In this document: positions 23,361 to 32,663 of the stretch, one piece after another
How the letters are laid out: each line of letters starts with the position of its first letter
Numbering within the stretch: the first letter of the stretch is position 1
Assembly (NCBI GenBank): GCA_034521025.1
Contig: JAXHMZ010000004.1
Span: forward strand, 1-41,314
Direction of reading: 5' to 3'
DNA: 41,314 bases
Source: Candidatus Campbellbacteria bacterium
GTDB lineage: Bacteria; Patescibacteriota; Minisyncoccia; Phycocordibacterales; JAXHMZ01
Notes under the pieces: model-generated
What the model saw: the letters and a program-made list of their open reading frames with translations, nothing else
What the model was told of the DNA's origin: nothing
Databases searched by the model: none
Program-made: the position numbers and the translations under genes

Positions 23361-24547
23361 ATAATCCGTCCAAATGGTTTCTTATTTTCAATTGCCGAAT
23401 GATAGGCGATCAAGTATCCGGCCGCGCTCATTCCTAAGCGTGAGACTCCCATAGACGTGCAATCTCTGCCGTGATAAAACTCCGGAAATCTAAAGTTATC
23501 ACGAGCGAGAATTTGCGCAAACCTTTCCACCTCCGAGTGTAGATCATGGTTTCCGCCGGCAATATAGAAGCCGTGTACCATCGGCCAGCGTCCGCCGTTG
23601 TGGAATTCAAACGGTTTGTTTTTAAAGTGGAACAAGTAATTGGCTTCAAGTTTCTTCCAGTCGGGTTCGTCTTCGTGGATCACCGGATAAAAAGCGGGAA
23701 CAATAGGGAAATCACTATTCACGAATTCCACTCCGATGCTGTCTATTATATCTCGACAGGCCTCCTTATCAGCTAACTCCAACATCATAAACAAGCTGAC
23801 CGCAAAGACATCTTTATGGTGATAAGTTCGGTGCGGGTTGAAGCTAGCGATCGGAAGTGGGGGCACATACGACTCCACCATTTTTTGGTAGAGACTTTTA
23901 TGATAGACCATATCACTGTCTTTGTTCTCCTCAGTGGGTGTGTAGTTCACCTTTATGATCTCCCTTAACTTACTTGCCTTTTCGGTGTAATACTCATCGC
24001 CTGTGCGTTTTGCAAATAAAGTCAAGGCGATCAGGTATAGCAGTTGATCGAACAGGACATAACCTTCATGTAGGTATTCATCTGCCCAGTCGCCCCCTTG
24101 GGGAACATATATCAGACCTCGTCCGTTGAGCTCGAGGCATTCGAGATAAAATAGGGCTTTTTCTATGTTTTCTTTATAAGTATCAAAAAAGTAGTTGTCG
24201 CCGGTAGCTTCTGTGAAGCGCATCATTCCGATGACGTACCAAAGAGTCGCGTCAACCCTTCCCACGGTTGTCCCGTAACTTATCTTTTCTCCATTCAACG
24301 AAACGTTGCTCACAATGCGTCCGGTGTGGTCTTGAAATTCGCTCAACGTCTCCAGGGTCTTTTTCGACGTATCTATCAGATCTTCCTCCTCGGACATCAG
24401 TGCCCCTAGCGCGCAAATTACTCCATCGCGACCCCAGACTCTGTAATAGTTATCGTGTTCCTCTGTTGTTGCGACGAAGCCTTTTGCGGTGGAAATTTCT
24501 CTGAGCAATTTGACCGCTTCTTTTTGTGTCTCTTCTGCAATACTCAC
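23357..24547 (-). CDS. GH100-like (neutral invertase/amylo-glucosidase-type) alpha/alpha-barrel glycosidase
   Basis: A 396-residue protein with an (alpha/alpha)6-barrel glycosidase layout: YYRVWGRDGVICALGAL, TVGRVDATLWYVIGM, GLIYVPQGGDWADEYLHEG, and FHNGGRWPMVHGFYIAG near the C-terminus. The last motif resembles YHNGGSWP of alkaline/neutral invertases (GH100). Acidic residues in the RDG, RVDA and DWADE motifs are candidate catalytic groups. The start is GTG at 24547; no stronger upstream start was seen. Coupling to an S6PP-like phosphatase favours sucrose as substrate. Glycogen-debranching or glucosylglycerate hydrolysis are alternatives. No signal peptide, so it is cytoplasmic. Confidence 0.7.
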   Translation of the reverse strand: MSIAEETQKEAVKLLREISTAKGFVATTEEHDNYYRVWGRDGVICALGALMSEEEDLIDTSKKTLETLSEFQDHTGRIVSNVSLNGEKISYGTTVGRVDATLWYVIGMMRFTEATGDNYFFDTYKENIEKALFYLECLELNGRGLIYVPQGGDWADEYLHEGYVLFDQLLYLIALTLFAKRTGDEYYTEKASKLREIIKVNYTPTEENKDSDMVYHKSLYQKMVESYVPPLPIASFNPHRTYHHKDVFAVSLFMMLELADKEACRDIIDSIGVEFVNSDFPIVPAFYPVIHEDEPDWKKLEANYLFHFKNKPFEFHNGGRWPMVHGFYIAGGNHDLHSEVERFAQILARDNFRFPEFYHGRDCTSMGVSRLGMSAAGYLIAYHSAIENKKPFGRII

Positions 24548-24660
24548 GTTACGGATATATTAACACAAGCAAAACGCGTATGAGAACTTATTGTGTTTAT
24601 TGTGACTTTCACTTCTATGCATACGCGTTTATCTTCTTAGCAACAAATGAGATAGTTTGT

Positions 24661-24666
24661 TATAGT
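24661..24666 (+). promoter_or_regulatory. -10 box of the HD-domain gene, leaderless geometry
   Basis: TATAGT ends 7 nt before the ATG at 24674. The divergent spacer 24548-24673 holds this promoter and presumably the minus-strand one; nothing else was seen. Confidence 0.55.
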
Positions 24667-24673
24667 AGTTTTT

Positions 24674-25219
24674 ATGAATTTGCCAACTAGAGAAGAAGCG
24701 CAAGAGATCCTAAACGAACACGTACAAAATGAATACCAGCGTCACCACTCAAATATGGTAGCTCTGGCTATGGAGGGGTACGCCGATCTTTTTGATGAGG
24801 ACAAAGATCTTTGGTACATCACGGGTCTTTTGCATGATCTGGACTTTGAAGAATATCCAGATGAGCACCCGGGAAGGTCATTAGAGTGGTTCAAGGAATG
24901 GGGTTATCCCGAAGAGTTGATACAAGCGGTGGAAGCTCATGCTTATGGATACAATGGCTATTCTGTGATTCCTGAGACGAAATTGGCGGCCGCACTCATG
25001 GCTTGCGATGAGATCAGCGGAATATTTTATGCCTACCAAAAGATCAATCCTGTTCCGTATAGTGATATGAAGGTGAAATCTATAAAAAAGAGACTAAAAG
25101 AGAAAGATTTTGCCGCCAAAATAGAAAGGGAGACGATCTATCTAGGGGCGGAAAAACTCGGAGTAGAACTAGATGAACATATTGAAAATTTGATCAAATT
25201 TTTCTCTCCAATAAGGTAA
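24674..25219 (+). CDS. HD-domain phosphohydrolase-like protein
   Basis: A 181-residue protein with an HD-type metal site: H in QRHHSNMVALAMEGYA, the HD pair in GLLHDLDFEEYPDEHPG, and a distal His/Asp in VEAHAYGYNGY and ALMACDEISGIFYAY. HD proteins hydrolyse nucleotides or phosphoesters; this short form resembles the stand-alone HD proteins often annotated as phosphohydrolase. No partner domain is present and the substrate is unknown. Transcribed alone and probably leaderless. Confidence 0.85.
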   Translation: MNLPTREEAQEILNEHVQNEYQRHHSNMVALAMEGYADLFDEDKDLWYITGLLHDLDFEEYPDEHPGRSLEWFKEWGYPEELIQAVEAHAYGYNGYSVIPETKLAAALMACDEISGIFYAYQKINPVPYSDMKVKSIKKRLKEKDFAAKIERETIYLGAEKLGVELDEHIENLIKFFSPIR

Positions 25220-25239
25220 AACTAATTAAGTATCTCTCA

Positions 25240-25266
25240 TTGACACGATCTAAATTCTATTATAAT
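25240..25266 (+). promoter_or_regulatory. Promoter of the bactofilin-like gene
   Basis: Perfect TTGACA (25240-25245) and perfect TATAAT (25261-25266), 15 nt apart. The leader to 25304 is about 31 nt, with no clear Shine-Dalgarno. Confidence 0.65.
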
Positions 25267-25303
25267 TTAGTAACTGAATAGATTATCTAATAGTAAAAAG
25301 TAA

Positions 25304-26464
25304 ATGATGAAAGCGATATTTAAGCGAATAAGTTTGGTAGTTTTACTGGGAGTGCTTTTCATACCGACAGCGGCAGAGGCCCTGGAGGTTCGCGGCGGCG
25401 AAGGGGTTTCAGTATCCTCTGATGAAGTCGTTACAGAGAATCTTTATGTGGGCGCGGGAGACTTCTCGATGCTCGGAGCTGTTGAGGGTTCTCTGGTTGC
25501 GGCAGGAGGTCAACTGCTCGTCGCGGGAGAAGTGCTCGATGACCTAACAATTCTCGGTGGTCAGATCAATGTTTCTGGAGACATAGGTGGCAGTATGCAA
25601 ACGGCCGGTGGTTCTGTAACTGTTAGCGGTTCAGTCGATGATGATATTTTAGCGCTGGCTGGTTCGGTCATTTTGCTTCCTGATTCTACGGTCAATGGCG
25701 GCGTTGTTGCCTTTGGTGGCGATATTACGCTTAACGGAGAGGTTAATGGAGATGTATATATAGACGGCGGTAGTGTTGTGATCAACGGACCTGTCGGGGG
25801 TGACGTTGACATACAAGGCGGCAAGATAGAGATCGGCTCTGGTGCTGTTATATCGGGAGATGTGATCCACCGCTCTGGAACCGAAGCTAACATCTCTTCA
25901 GAAGCTCAAATTGATGGTGAAGTAAGTTCTGGAGATCTTAGAGAAGTTTACAGAGATGGCGAATTCGCCTTTGCTGGCATAAACACCAAAACGACTGGAC
26001 TTATTTTTAGATTTTTGAGCTTACTCGCGGGAGCGCTTCTCTTGGGATTGGTTCTCAGAAGATTTTCCTCAAGAGTTGTTGAACGATCTCTATCGCAAAC
26101 TTGGTGGAAGCATACCCTGCTCGGTTTCGCGCTACTCGTACTCATTCCGGTCGCGTTTATTATTCTAGTGGCAACGTTTATCGGAATACCAGTAGGAATT
26201 ATGGTGATCCTTTCTTACGTTTCATTTTTGATCGCTGGTTGGTTTACAGCGGCAATTGTATTCGGTAGTTTGATCCTAAAATGGACCGCTAAGGAAGATA
26301 CCGGCAGTATCTCGTGGCAGAGTATAACTATTGGTGTTATCGCCTACTTCTTGCTTACCTTTATACCTATCGTTGGATGGGTTGCTCAATTCCTACTCTT
26401 CATTACCGCTATAGGCGCTATAGGTATCGTATCTTGGAGAGGAGTCAAAGATAAGCTACAATAA
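25304..26464 (+). CDS. Membrane protein with bactofilin-like beta-helix
   Basis: A 386-residue protein. It has a signal peptide (VVLLGVLFIPTAAEA), then about 190 residues of short Gly/Val-rich repeats such as GGSVTVSGSVDDDI, GGDITLNGEVNGDV and GGSVVINGPVGGDV, which should stack into a right-handed beta-helix like bactofilins and related polymer-forming proteins. The C-terminal third has four transmembrane helices (SLLAGALLLGLVLRRF, LGFALLVLIPVAFIILVATF and two more). The beta-helix would lie outside the membrane. A scaffold role in the envelope is inferred. ATG 25304 and 25307 are adjacent and equivalent. Confidence 0.8.
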   Translation: MMKAIFKRISLVVLLGVLFIPTAAEALEVRGGEGVSVSSDEVVTENLYVGAGDFSMLGAVEGSLVAAGGQLLVAGEVLDDLTILGGQINVSGDIGGSMQTAGGSVTVSGSVDDDILALAGSVILLPDSTVNGGVVAFGGDITLNGEVNGDVYIDGGSVVINGPVGGDVDIQGGKIEIGSGAVISGDVIHRSGTEANISSEAQIDGEVSSGDLREVYRDGEFAFAGINTKTTGLIFRFLSLLAGALLLGLVLRRFSSRVVERSLSQTWWKHTLLGFALLVLIPVAFIILVATFIGIPVGIMVILSYVSFLIAGWFTAAIVFGSLILKWTAKEDTGSISWQSITIGVIAYFLLTFIPIVGWVAQFLLFITAIGAIGIVSWRGVKDKLQ

Positions 26465-26524
26465 GACAATAAAAAGATTTAGAGTGACTGAATTTTCAAT
26501 TGCTCTGAATAGATTGCCCATTCT

Positions 26525-27520
26525 ATGGAAATTATATTTCATCTTGTACTTTTCTTGTCGTCCGCGGTTTTTCTCTGGTTTTTTGCCGGATTGCTAATCG
26601 ACGCCACTAATACGGTAGCTAGGAAACTAAAGCGTAACAGTTTTACTGTTGCGTTTTTTGTTTTGGGATTCTTAACTTCAATCGGGGAGTTGTCAATAAT
26701 GATCAACTCTGTTATTAACGGCACTCCGCAAATAGCCGCGGGCAATACGATCGGATCTTCTTTTGTGATTCTCTTATTCATTATTCCGGTCTTGGCAATA
26801 GTAGGCCGCGGAATTCGCTTGGAGAACGCGTTAAGTATGAAGCAATTGGCTGCAGCGCTTTTGGTAGTAGTGCTCCCTGTGTTGTTCATATTGGACGGGC
26901 AGGTCCAAGTGATCGAAGGCGTGGTTGGCCTACTGGTTTATTTGATGCTGATCGTTTTACTGCAAAAGCCACACCGAAGATGGTGGTGGCAGAAAAAACC
27001 AGAATCCGCTACTGAGATAGTAGAGGACGTGGAAGAGGAGTTGCATTCGGAAGAGAAAGCTACCAAATATGATTTTGCTAGGATCGTTTTTGGAGGGATC
27101 GTTATTTTCTTAGCCGGAAGCGTGTTGGTTGACGAGACAGTTTATTTCTCAGAGCTCTTAAGTATTCCTAGTTCTATTATTGGGCTATTACTTTTGTCTA
27201 TTAGTACCAACGTGCCGGAATTAATAATTGCCGTAAGAGCCGTTAAGAAAGGCAACGCAAACGTTGCCTTGGGTAATTATCTCGGTTCTGCCGTGGCGAA
27301 TACTGTTATTTTCAGTTTTCTCGCTCTATTTACTGGTACGTTCGCTATTTTTGCGGGTAATGGTCTGTCATTCACCTCGGTCCTTATGGTGGTAGGGCTC
27401 ATACTCTTTTATCTATTCTCCAGAAGTAAAAACGATATTTCGAGAAAAGAAGGAGTGGTTCTCGCTTCTTTTTACGCGGTATTGATCTTGTCTCATTTTA
27501 TAAATTACTTTTGGATTTGA
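26525..27520 (+). CDS. CaCA-family Ca2+/cation antiporter
   Basis: A 331-residue membrane protein with the two inverted alpha-repeats of the Ca2+:cation antiporter family: GFLTSIGELSIMINSVING with GNTIGSSFV in the first half, and STNVPELIIAVRAVKKGN with GNYLGSAVAN in the second. The Glu in each (GE and PE) is the usual cation ligand. About ten transmembrane helices flank a charged loop (EIVEDVEEELHSEEKATK). It probably exports Ca2+ in exchange for H+ or Na+. Monocistronic. Confidence 0.88.
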   Translation: MEIIFHLVLFLSSAVFLWFFAGLLIDATNTVARKLKRNSFTVAFFVLGFLTSIGELSIMINSVINGTPQIAAGNTIGSSFVILLFIIPVLAIVGRGIRLENALSMKQLAAALLVVVLPVLFILDGQVQVIEGVVGLLVYLMLIVLLQKPHRRWWWQKKPESATEIVEDVEEELHSEEKATKYDFARIVFGGIVIFLAGSVLVDETVYFSELLSIPSSIIGLLLLSISTNVPELIIAVRAVKKGNANVALGNYLGSAVANTVIFSFLALFTGTFAIFAGNGLSFTSVLMVVGLILFYLFSRSKNDISRKEGVVLASFYAVLILSHFINYFWI

Positions 27521-27590
27521 ATACGCAAGGTAATGTACTAGAGATAAAAAACTGCTATTATCAAGGGGTTGCATTTGCATAAGTACGAAA

Positions 27591-29231
27591 ATGAAAAAGC
27601 TTAAAACTTTCAGGAAGCCAAAGTATTTAATTCCCGGCCTTTTGATTTTGGGTGTTGTTATATTTCTCCTAATGAATACCGGCCGAAACCAAAATACCGG
27701 TATAGAAACTCGTGGACTAGAGAGGACTAATGTTGAGCAAGTAATAACCGAGACCGGCGTAGTCGAGCCGGCCCAAGAGGTCAATTTGAGCTTTGCCTCC
27801 AGCGGTCGTATTTTTGATATCCAAGTTAGAGAAGGCTCTGCTGTGGAGGTTGGAGATCTCCTGATGTCTTTTGAAAGTTCAGTAGAAAAGAGTGAGGTTT
27901 CGTCGGCTAGTGCTCAAGTGAGGGCGGCACAAGACGCTCTAGCTGAAACAAAAAGTGGAGCGCGAGAGGTAGATGCCGAGACGACTCGAGCGCAGGTAAG
28001 TTCAGCTCAAACTGCTGTAGATAATGCTGAAGAGAGCCTAGATAATACGCTTGAAAATCAAGATCAATTAGTCAAGGCAGCAAGGGAAAATTTCCTCTCT
28101 AATGACCTTCAGGCATACCTTACAAGTGGAGGTAAAGAGTCTGGGGATGACTCACATACTCCGCCAACCATTTCCGGAACGTATTCCGGCGAAGAGTCGG
28201 GGAGCTATACCATTGAACTTTATCAGTCTGGAACACAAAGCGGTTATTCGTTTCGTTATTCCGGACTAGAAAATGGAACTGCGCCGGTTTCTTCAACTCG
28301 TCCGGTGCCTCTGGGGCAAGACGGTTTATATATAGAGTTTCCGGAAGATTTTGTATACACTTTTGGAATAGAATGGACAGTTCCGGTACCCAACACCAGA
28401 TCAAATACTTACCAGCAAAAGAAAAATGCTTATAATTCGGCGGTCTTAACAAGAGAAAAGACCGTTGAGCAGGCAGAAGCTTCTCTAAGAACGGCAGAGG
28501 CGCAATTAGAGGAAGCGTTGGCGCAACAAGAAAAAACTCTCGCTAAGGCAACTGAAGCGGAGCTGAGCTCAAGTGAGGCATCTCTAGCTCAGGCGAGAGC
28601 AGCACTACAGCGCGCGGAAAAAAGTCTAACAGACGCGGACTTAACTGCTCCGTTTAGTGGCGTGATCGAAGATATCTCTGTCTCAGTTGGTGAAGTAGTT
28701 TCCCCCGGCTCTAGGGTTGCCACGCTTTTTTCAGAAGGAAGAAACATAATTACTGTTAACGTCCCTGAGGCAGATATTGCGTTTGTTGAGGTTGGAGATG
28801 AAGCGGAGATTACTTTCGACGCTTATGACGGTGTTGCGGTTCCAGCAAAAGTTTTCTCGGTTGCGCCGACAGCTAAAAACGTCGAGGGGGTTACAGTGGT
28901 TGAAGTAGAATTAGAAATTTTAGATTCTGAAGTAAATATTAAACCCGGGCTTTCGGCAGACGTAGAGATATTTACGGAACGACGGGAAGGTGTTTTTGCT
29001 GTACCAGCGCGCGCAGTTATATCGAGAGATGGAGAAACTTTTGTGCGAGTCATAGAGAGCGGAAGTCCTAAGAGTATAGAAAATATCAAATTACTATCAG
29101 TAGAAACAGGATTGCGTGGATCAGATGGGATGGTCGAGATAAAAAGTGGGCTTTCCGGCTCTGAGGAAGTGGTTACGTTTTTGGAGGAAAATCTTCGCTC
29201 GAGAGTGGAAGAAATCGAGAGAGAAGAGTAA
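27591..29231 (+). CDS. macA: MacA-like periplasmic adaptor with an inserted beta-rich domain
   Basis: A 546-residue membrane-fusion/adaptor protein. It has one N-terminal transmembrane anchor (IPGLLILGVVIFLLMN), a lipoyl/barrel start (VVEPAQEVNLSFASSGRIF), and a long coiled-coil hairpin (SASAQVRAAQDALAE to AEASLRTAEAQLEEALAQQE). The second lipoyl half (LTAPFSGVIEDISVSVGEVV) and beta-barrel and membrane-proximal domains follow. Between the two coiled-coil arms (about residues 165-275) is an extra domain with SGTYSGEESGSYTIELY and SGYSFRYSGLENGT. The next two genes are its ABC transporter, 14 nt and 2 nt apart, forming an operon. Confidence 0.85.
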   Translation: MKKLKTFRKPKYLIPGLLILGVVIFLLMNTGRNQNTGIETRGLERTNVEQVITETGVVEPAQEVNLSFASSGRIFDIQVREGSAVEVGDLLMSFESSVEKSEVSSASAQVRAAQDALAETKSGAREVDAETTRAQVSSAQTAVDNAEESLDNTLENQDQLVKAARENFLSNDLQAYLTSGGKESGDDSHTPPTISGTYSGEESGSYTIELYQSGTQSGYSFRYSGLENGTAPVSSTRPVPLGQDGLYIEFPEDFVYTFGIEWTVPVPNTRSNTYQQKKNAYNSAVLTREKTVEQAEASLRTAEAQLEEALAQQEKTLAKATEAELSSSEASLAQARAALQRAEKSLTDADLTAPFSGVIEDISVSVGEVVSPGSRVATLFSEGRNIITVNVPEADIAFVEVGDEAEITFDAYDGVAVPAKVFSVAPTAKNVEGVTVVEVELEILDSEVNIKPGLSADVEIFTERREGVFAVPARAVISRDGETFVRVIESGSPKSIENIKLLSVETGLRGSDGMVEIKSGLSGSEEVVTFLEENLRSRVEEIEREE

Positions 29232-29245
29232 GAAGAATATACATT

Positions 29246-29965
29246 ATGGCTCTATTCGAGGTAGACAATCTCAGAAAGTCGTATAAAAGCAGCGAGGTCG
29301 AGACCAAAGTTCTCCACGGCCTTTCTTTCGTTATTGAAGAAGGCGAATTTGTCTCAGTAATGGGACCGTCGGGATCGGGGAAATCCACCCTTTTGCATAT
29401 TTTGGGTTTTCTAGAAAATCTAACCGAGGGAGAATATAGATTTAACGAAAAGAGCTACCACGAATTTACCGAAGATGAAGTGGCTAATATTCGCAACGAA
29501 GAAATGGGGTTTGTTTTTCAAACTTTTAATCTATTGCCCAGGCAAACAGTCTTTGAAAATGTACGCCTGCCGCTTATGTACTCAAAGCGTCCGGAAGAAG
29601 AGTGGCGAGAGCGTGTAGAAGAAGTGGTGCAAATTGTTGGACTTTCACATCGATTAGACTATGAGACATACAAGCTTTCCGGAGGTGAAAAACAGCGCGT
29701 GGCGATAGCTCGAGCGTTAGTAAACAATCCCAATGTGATCTTTGCCGATGAGCCCACCGGTAACTTGGATTCTGTCTCAGGAAGGGCGGTTATGGAAACT
29801 TTGCAAGCTCTGCACGATGATCTGGGTCATACTATCGTGCTTATAACCCACGAAACATATACGGCTGAGCACGCCGAAAGGATCATATATCTGAAAGATG
29901 GAAAGATAGAGAGCGATTCATTTGTCAGTGAACGGCGTATAGCAAAAGAGAACTTTAAGAAATAG
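29246..29965 (+). CDS. MacB/LolD-type ABC transporter ATP-binding protein
   Basis: A 239-residue ATPase with Walker [11 protein letters not shown]-loop [12 protein letters not shown], signature [15 protein letters not shown], Walker [13 protein letters not shown] and switch-H LITHE. The Q-loop and NLD ending are typical of the MacB/LolD/FtsE group. It powers the FtsX-like permease encoded 2 nt downstream and works with the adaptor upstream. The substrate could be a peptide, antibiotic or envelope component. Confidence 0.92.
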   Translation: MALFEVDNLRKSYKSSEVETKVLHGLSFVIEEGEFVSVMGPSGSGKSTLLHILGFLENLTEGEYRFNEKSYHEFTEDEVANIRNEEMGFVFQTFNLLPRQTVFENVRLPLMYSKRPEEEWRERVEEVVQIVGLSHRLDYETYKLSGGEKQRVAIARALVNNPNVIFADEPTGNLDSVSGRAVMETLQALHDDLGHTIVLITHETYTAEHAERIIYLKDGKIESDSFVSERRIAKENFKK

Positions 29966-29967
29966 AG

Positions 29968-31197
29968 ATGAATATCAAACATACAATAGAGACAGCATTT
30001 GCAGCACTCTGGATTCATACTACAAGATCTCTTTTGACTATCTTGGGAATAGTTATCGGTGTGGCGGCTATTATTATCGTTATGGCTTTAGGTAGAGGCG
30101 CCGAGAATTTGATAGTGGGAGAAATAAGTTCGTTGGGGGCCGAAACGGCGGTAATACAACCGGGCACCGGCGATGATTTTAGCGGCTTTCTTTTAGAGTC
30201 GATAACAGAAAAGGACCTGGAGGCGATTCGAGACAAGCGAAGAGTGCCTAATTTGGTCGATTCCATGCCTGTTTTAAGTGTTCCTGGCTCTATTAGTCGT
30301 GGCGGCAATACCTATCGCCCGATGATAATTGGAGCTGCGGCGGAGTTTTTTGTTAATACTTTTGACGTATATCCGGAATCAGGAATACCTTTTAACGACA
30401 GCGATATTGAATCAAATAGAAGAGTTGCTGTGATCGGATCCACCGTCAAAGAAGAGTTATTTGGTCCGAATGCCGCTGTAGGGGAAAATGTAAAGATCAA
30501 AAATCAGAATTTTCGCATAGTGGGAGTTTTCCCAGACGTTGGACAGGTAGGGTTTTTCAATTTTAACGAAATGGCTGTAATTCCTTGGACAACAGCGCAA
30601 ATTTATCTTTTGGGTCAGGATCACTTTAACGAAATAGTAGTCAAGGCTGATAGTCCGGAAAATGTCGATAAACTGGTATATGATCTGGAGGCTACATTAC
30701 GAGAAACTCATAACATAGAAGCAGGTGAAGAGAAAGATTTTGTGGTCCGAACACAACAAGCTTTACTTGATCAAGTTTCAACCATTGTGGCGATCCTTAC
30801 GGCGTTTCTCTCAGCAGTCGTGGCTATTTCATTAGTAGTTGGTGGAGTTGGAATCATGAATATTATGTTGGTCTCTGTTACGGAAAGAACACGTGAAATA
30901 GGTCTACGTAAAGCACTGGGAGCCACAAAGAAAGATATTCGCAGGCAGTTCCTTTATGAGGCGGTGATCTTAACCGGAGTAGGTGGCATACTCGGCGTGG
31001 TTATAGGAGGTCTGCTTGCCTACGGAGTATCCGTGATATTGGCAAGCACTGTCGTATCTGGATGGTCGTTCAGCTTCCCTATTATGGGAGCAATAATTGG
31101 TATTCTTGTTTCTGCCGGAGTGGGTCTTTTGTTTGGAATTTATCCGGCAACACAGGCGGCGGAGAAAAGCCCAATTGAAGCATTGAGGTATGAGTAA
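29968..31197 (+). CDS. MacB-type ABC permease (FtsX-like)
   Basis: A 409-residue permease with four transmembrane segments. An N-terminal helix (SLLTILGIVIGVAAIIIVMAL) is followed by a large extracytoplasmic MacB_PCD-type domain (GETAVIQPG-like region, GIPFNDSDIESNRRVAVIGS), then three C-terminal helices with MNIMLVSVTERTREIGLRKA, the classic MacB/FtsX coupling motif, and EKSPIEALRYE at the end. MacB-type pumps use ATP to move substrates from the outer leaflet or periplasm through the adaptor (mechanotransmission), so the system probably exports peptides or toxins. It closes the operon. Confidence 0.92.
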   Translation: MNIKHTIETAFAALWIHTTRSLLTILGIVIGVAAIIIVMALGRGAENLIVGEISSLGAETAVIQPGTGDDFSGFLLESITEKDLEAIRDKRRVPNLVDSMPVLSVPGSISRGGNTYRPMIIGAAAEFFVNTFDVYPESGIPFNDSDIESNRRVAVIGSTVKEELFGPNAAVGENVKIKNQNFRIVGVFPDVGQVGFFNFNEMAVIPWTTAQIYLLGQDHFNEIVVKADSPENVDKLVYDLEATLRETHNIEAGEEKDFVVRTQQALLDQVSTIVAILTAFLSAVVAISLVVGGVGIMNIMLVSVTERTREIGLRKALGATKKDIRRQFLYEAVILTGVGGILGVVIGGLLAYGVSVILASTVVSGWSFSFPIMGAIIGILVSAGVGLLFGIYPATQAAEKSPIEALRYE

Positions 31198-31223
31198 GCG
31201 TATTGGGTTTTCTATAATATTTG

Positions 31224-31253
31224 TTGACAAACGATCATTTTAACGCATACTAG
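31224..31253 (+). promoter_or_regulatory. Promoter and long leader of the helicase gene
   Basis: A perfect TTGACA (31224-31229) lies 18 nt before a weak TACTAG (31248-31253). The leader to 31428 would be about 170 nt, AT-rich and without an evident Shine-Dalgarno. A long untranslated leader is typical of cold-shock helicase genes; this is inference. Confidence 0.4.
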
Positions 31254-31427
31254 TTGAGTAAGTTCAAAATCTACTAGTTTTTGTTGTGGGCTAAGCTATT
31301 AAATTCTATTTATTTTATTCAATAAAACAAAACCTAGTCGTTTATATTCAGAATACATTGAGTAAAGGTTTTAGTTAAAGTCATTATATTTTGTTTATGG
31401 AAACTTTCTTAAAAGTAGTAGTTTTAT

Positions 31428-32606
31428 ATGTATAAAAACAAGTCACAACACAAAAATAAACGTTCTTCTAGATCACACCAGCAGAGAAAGAAAGTGCAAA
31501 AGATGGACGTAAATAAGTTTATAAATAAACCTGAAGTCGTAGAAGAAAAACAGGAAGAGATACCTGAGCATTCTTCATTTAATGATTTTGAGGTAGATGA
31601 GCGAATTAAGAAAAATATAATAGACAAGGGCTTCGAGACCCCGACTCCGATTCAAGACAAGATCATTCCCCATCTTCTTGATGGCCTTGATGTAGTTGGT
31701 ATAGCAAATACCGGTACCGGCAAAACCGCTGCTTTCCTGATACCTCTGATCGATAAGGTTCTAAAGGATCCAAGCGAAAATATTCTGATCATTACACCTA
31801 CTCGCGAGCTGGCTATTCAAATTCACGATGAACTTATTGAACTTACTAAAAAGACCAGTGTGTTCGGGGTATGTTGTGTCGGCGGAGCTCCTATTGAAAG
31901 ACAGATAAGGGCGATCGAGCGACCTTACACGAAGTTCGTTATCGGGACTCCAGGACGGATCGAAGACCTGATGGATCAAGATATCCTTGACGTCTCAAAA
32001 TATAACTCTGTTGTTCTAGACGAAGCAGATAGGATGCTTGATATGGGATTCATAGAAGACATGAGATTTATTCTAAATCATATGCCAACGGAGCGTCATA
32101 CTATGTTCTTCTCGGCTACTTTTTCAAAAGAAATAGAATCATTGGTTGATGAGTTTTTGAACAAGCCGGTGAGAGTTTCTGTAAAAACTGGTGAAACAGC
32201 AAAAAACGTGGAGCAGGATGTCATAAAAATCGATCAAAAGGTTGGAAAGGTCAACGTACTTTGTGAACTTTTGAATGAACCTGGTTTTGAAAAGGTGCTC
32301 GTTTTTGGTAGGACCAAGCGAGGAGTGGAAAATCTTTCAAACGCCCTGTTGAAAAAGGGAATAAAGGCCGGCAGTATTCACGGAGACAAAAGTCAATTTC
32401 AAAGACAAAGAGCGCTCGGTTTGTTTAAGGAAAATCAACTTCAGGTCTTGATAGCCACTGACGTAGCGGCGCGTGGTCTGGATATTTCGAATATAAGTCA
32501 CGTTATAAACTTTGACTTGCCGGCCACAGATGAAGATTATATTCATCGGATCGGTAGAACCGGCCGAGCAGACAAGAAAGGAAAAGCTCTAACGTTTGTT
32601 GAGTAA
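31428..32606 (+). CDS. DEAD-box RNA helicase
   Basis: A 392-residue helicase with all core motifs: Q (FETPTPIQDKIIP), I (ANTGTGKT), Ia (TPTRELAIQ), Ib (GTPGR), II (DEAD), III (SAT), IV (VLVFGRTKRG), V (ATDVAARGLD) and VI (HRIGRTGR). The first 50 residues are a basic and then acidic tail (KNKSQHKNKRSSRSHQQRKK). The protein stops soon after motif VI and lacks a long C-terminal RNA-binding tail, unlike CsdA/DeaD. Expected roles are ribosome assembly or mRNA unwinding. Monocistronic, with a long leader. Confidence 0.93.
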   Translation: MYKNKSQHKNKRSSRSHQQRKKVQKMDVNKFINKPEVVEEKQEEIPEHSSFNDFEVDERIKKNIIDKGFETPTPIQDKIIPHLLDGLDVVGIANTGTGKTAAFLIPLIDKVLKDPSENILIITPTRELAIQIHDELIELTKKTSVFGVCCVGGAPIERQIRAIERPYTKFVIGTPGRIEDLMDQDILDVSKYNSVVLDEADRMLDMGFIEDMRFILNHMPTERHTMFFSATFSKEIESLVDEFLNKPVRVSVKTGETAKNVEQDVIKIDQKVGKVNVLCELLNEPGFEKVLVFGRTKRGVENLSNALLKKGIKAGSIHGDKSQFQRQRALGLFKENQLQVLIATDVAARGLDISNISHVINFDLPATDEDYIHRIGRTGRADKKGKALTFVE

Positions 32607-32607
32607 G

Positions 32608-32633
32608 CTTATTCGACAATAGTCGATTAAGCA
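32608..32633 (+). terminator. Weak terminator after the helicase gene
   Basis: An 11-bp stem GCTTATTCGAC/GTCGATTAAGC with one mismatch and loop AATA. No strong T-run follows, so termination is uncertain. Confidence 0.4.
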
Positions 32634-32650
32634 GTTATTGGTGAGTGCGG

Positions 32651-32656
32651 TACAAT
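32651..32656 (+). promoter_or_regulatory. -10 box of the DedA gene, leaderless geometry
   Basis: TACAAT ends 7 nt before the ATG at 32664. Confidence 0.6.
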
Positions 32657-32663
32657 ATCCTAA

